Part shown: one piece after another, positions 7,789-7,904 of the stretch | Numbering within the stretch: position 1 is the first letter of the stretch | How the letters are laid out: each line of letters begins with the position of its first letter | DNA from: Pseudomonadota bacterium | GTDB lineage: Bacteria; Pseudomonadota; Alphaproteobacteria; Micropepsales; Micropepsaceae | Length of the DNA: 7,904 nucleotides | Direction: 5' to 3' | Assembly (NCBI GenBank): GCA_023427355.1 | Contig: JAEZBK010000159.1 | Span: forward strand, 1-7,904 | The notes under the pieces: generated by a model | The model's database searches: none | What the model was told of the DNA's origin: nothing | Seen by the model: only the letters and a program-made list of their open reading frames with translations | Program-made: the position numbers and the translations under genes

Positions 7789-7904
7789 ACGTACCGGAAC
7801 CCAAGGAACTGCGCCCCCGCATCGTCGTGCTCGGCGTCGGCGGCGCCGGCGGCAACGCCGTCAACAACATGATCGACGCCCATCTGGAAGGCGTGGAGTT
7901 CATC
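7773..7904 (+). CDS. ftsZ: FtsZ, tubulin-like division GTPase (N-terminal 44 residues; cut by window edge)
   Basis: Only the first 44 codons are present; the frame is open to the window edge. FtsZ is the GTP-binding tubulin homologue whose filaments form the cytoplasmic Z-ring. After a short variable start ([16 protein letters not shown]) comes the first GTP-binding loop [18 protein letters not shown] (17-34), then HLEGVEFI. This is the standard FtsZ N-terminus; the tubulin signature GGGTGTG lies beyond the window. The ATG is fixed by GAGGAG at 7759-7764 and by the normal distance to the glycine loop. It follows ftsA after 91 bases, the usual ftsA-ftsZ order, and the gap carries GANTC motifs that may give it its own cell-cycle control. 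Confidence 0.96.
   Translation, partial: MAINLNVPEPKELRPRIVVLGVGGAGGNAVNNMIDAHLEGVEFI

Overview
The window is a stretch of the division and cell wall (dcw) cluster of a high-GC alphaproteobacterium. Seven complete genes and the start of an eighth lie on the + strand in the classic order ftsW-murG-murC-murB-ddl-ftsQ-ftsA-ftsZ. The alphaproteobacterial assignment rests on the gene order, the wording of conserved motifs (for example the MurC, MurB and FtsZ N-terminal signatures), and strong third-position G/C codon use. The sequence does not let me name the order or genus with confidence.

Layout: positions 5-1147 hold ftsW, the SEDS glycosyltransferase of the septum. Positions 1144-5484 hold four cytoplasmic precursor enzymes: murG (lipid II synthase), murC (UDP-MurNAc:L-Ala ligase), murB (UDP-MurNAc dehydrogenase) and ddl (D-Ala-D-Ala ligase). 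Positions 5472-7681 hold ftsQ and ftsA, a periplasmic linker and the membrane tether of the Z-ring. From 7773 to the window edge runs the N-terminus of ftsZ. The products make peptidoglycan precursors (MurB, MurC, Ddl, MurG), polymerise them (FtsW) and organise the divisome (FtsQ, FtsA, FtsZ).

The first seven genes form one unbroken chain of overlapping stop and start codons: ATGA, TAATG, GTGA, GTGA, a 13-base overlap, and GTGA. This implies a single translationally coupled operon. The only intergenic gap is the 91 bases between ftsA and ftsZ. It is less G/C-rich than the genes, contains three GANTC motifs within 35 bases (the recognition sequence of the alphaproteobacterial cell-cycle methyltransferase CcrM), and carries a 36-codon reading frame whose ATG overlaps the ftsA stop. 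It is the most interesting place in the window and a plausible ftsZ-specific control region.

I found no mobile element, CRISPR array, RNA gene, terminator or wholly new system. The window is core genome. The second-look items are the GANTC cluster, the possible microORF, a recurring GGGGGA/GTGA junction, and unusual residues in otherwise invariant motifs of MurG and MurC.
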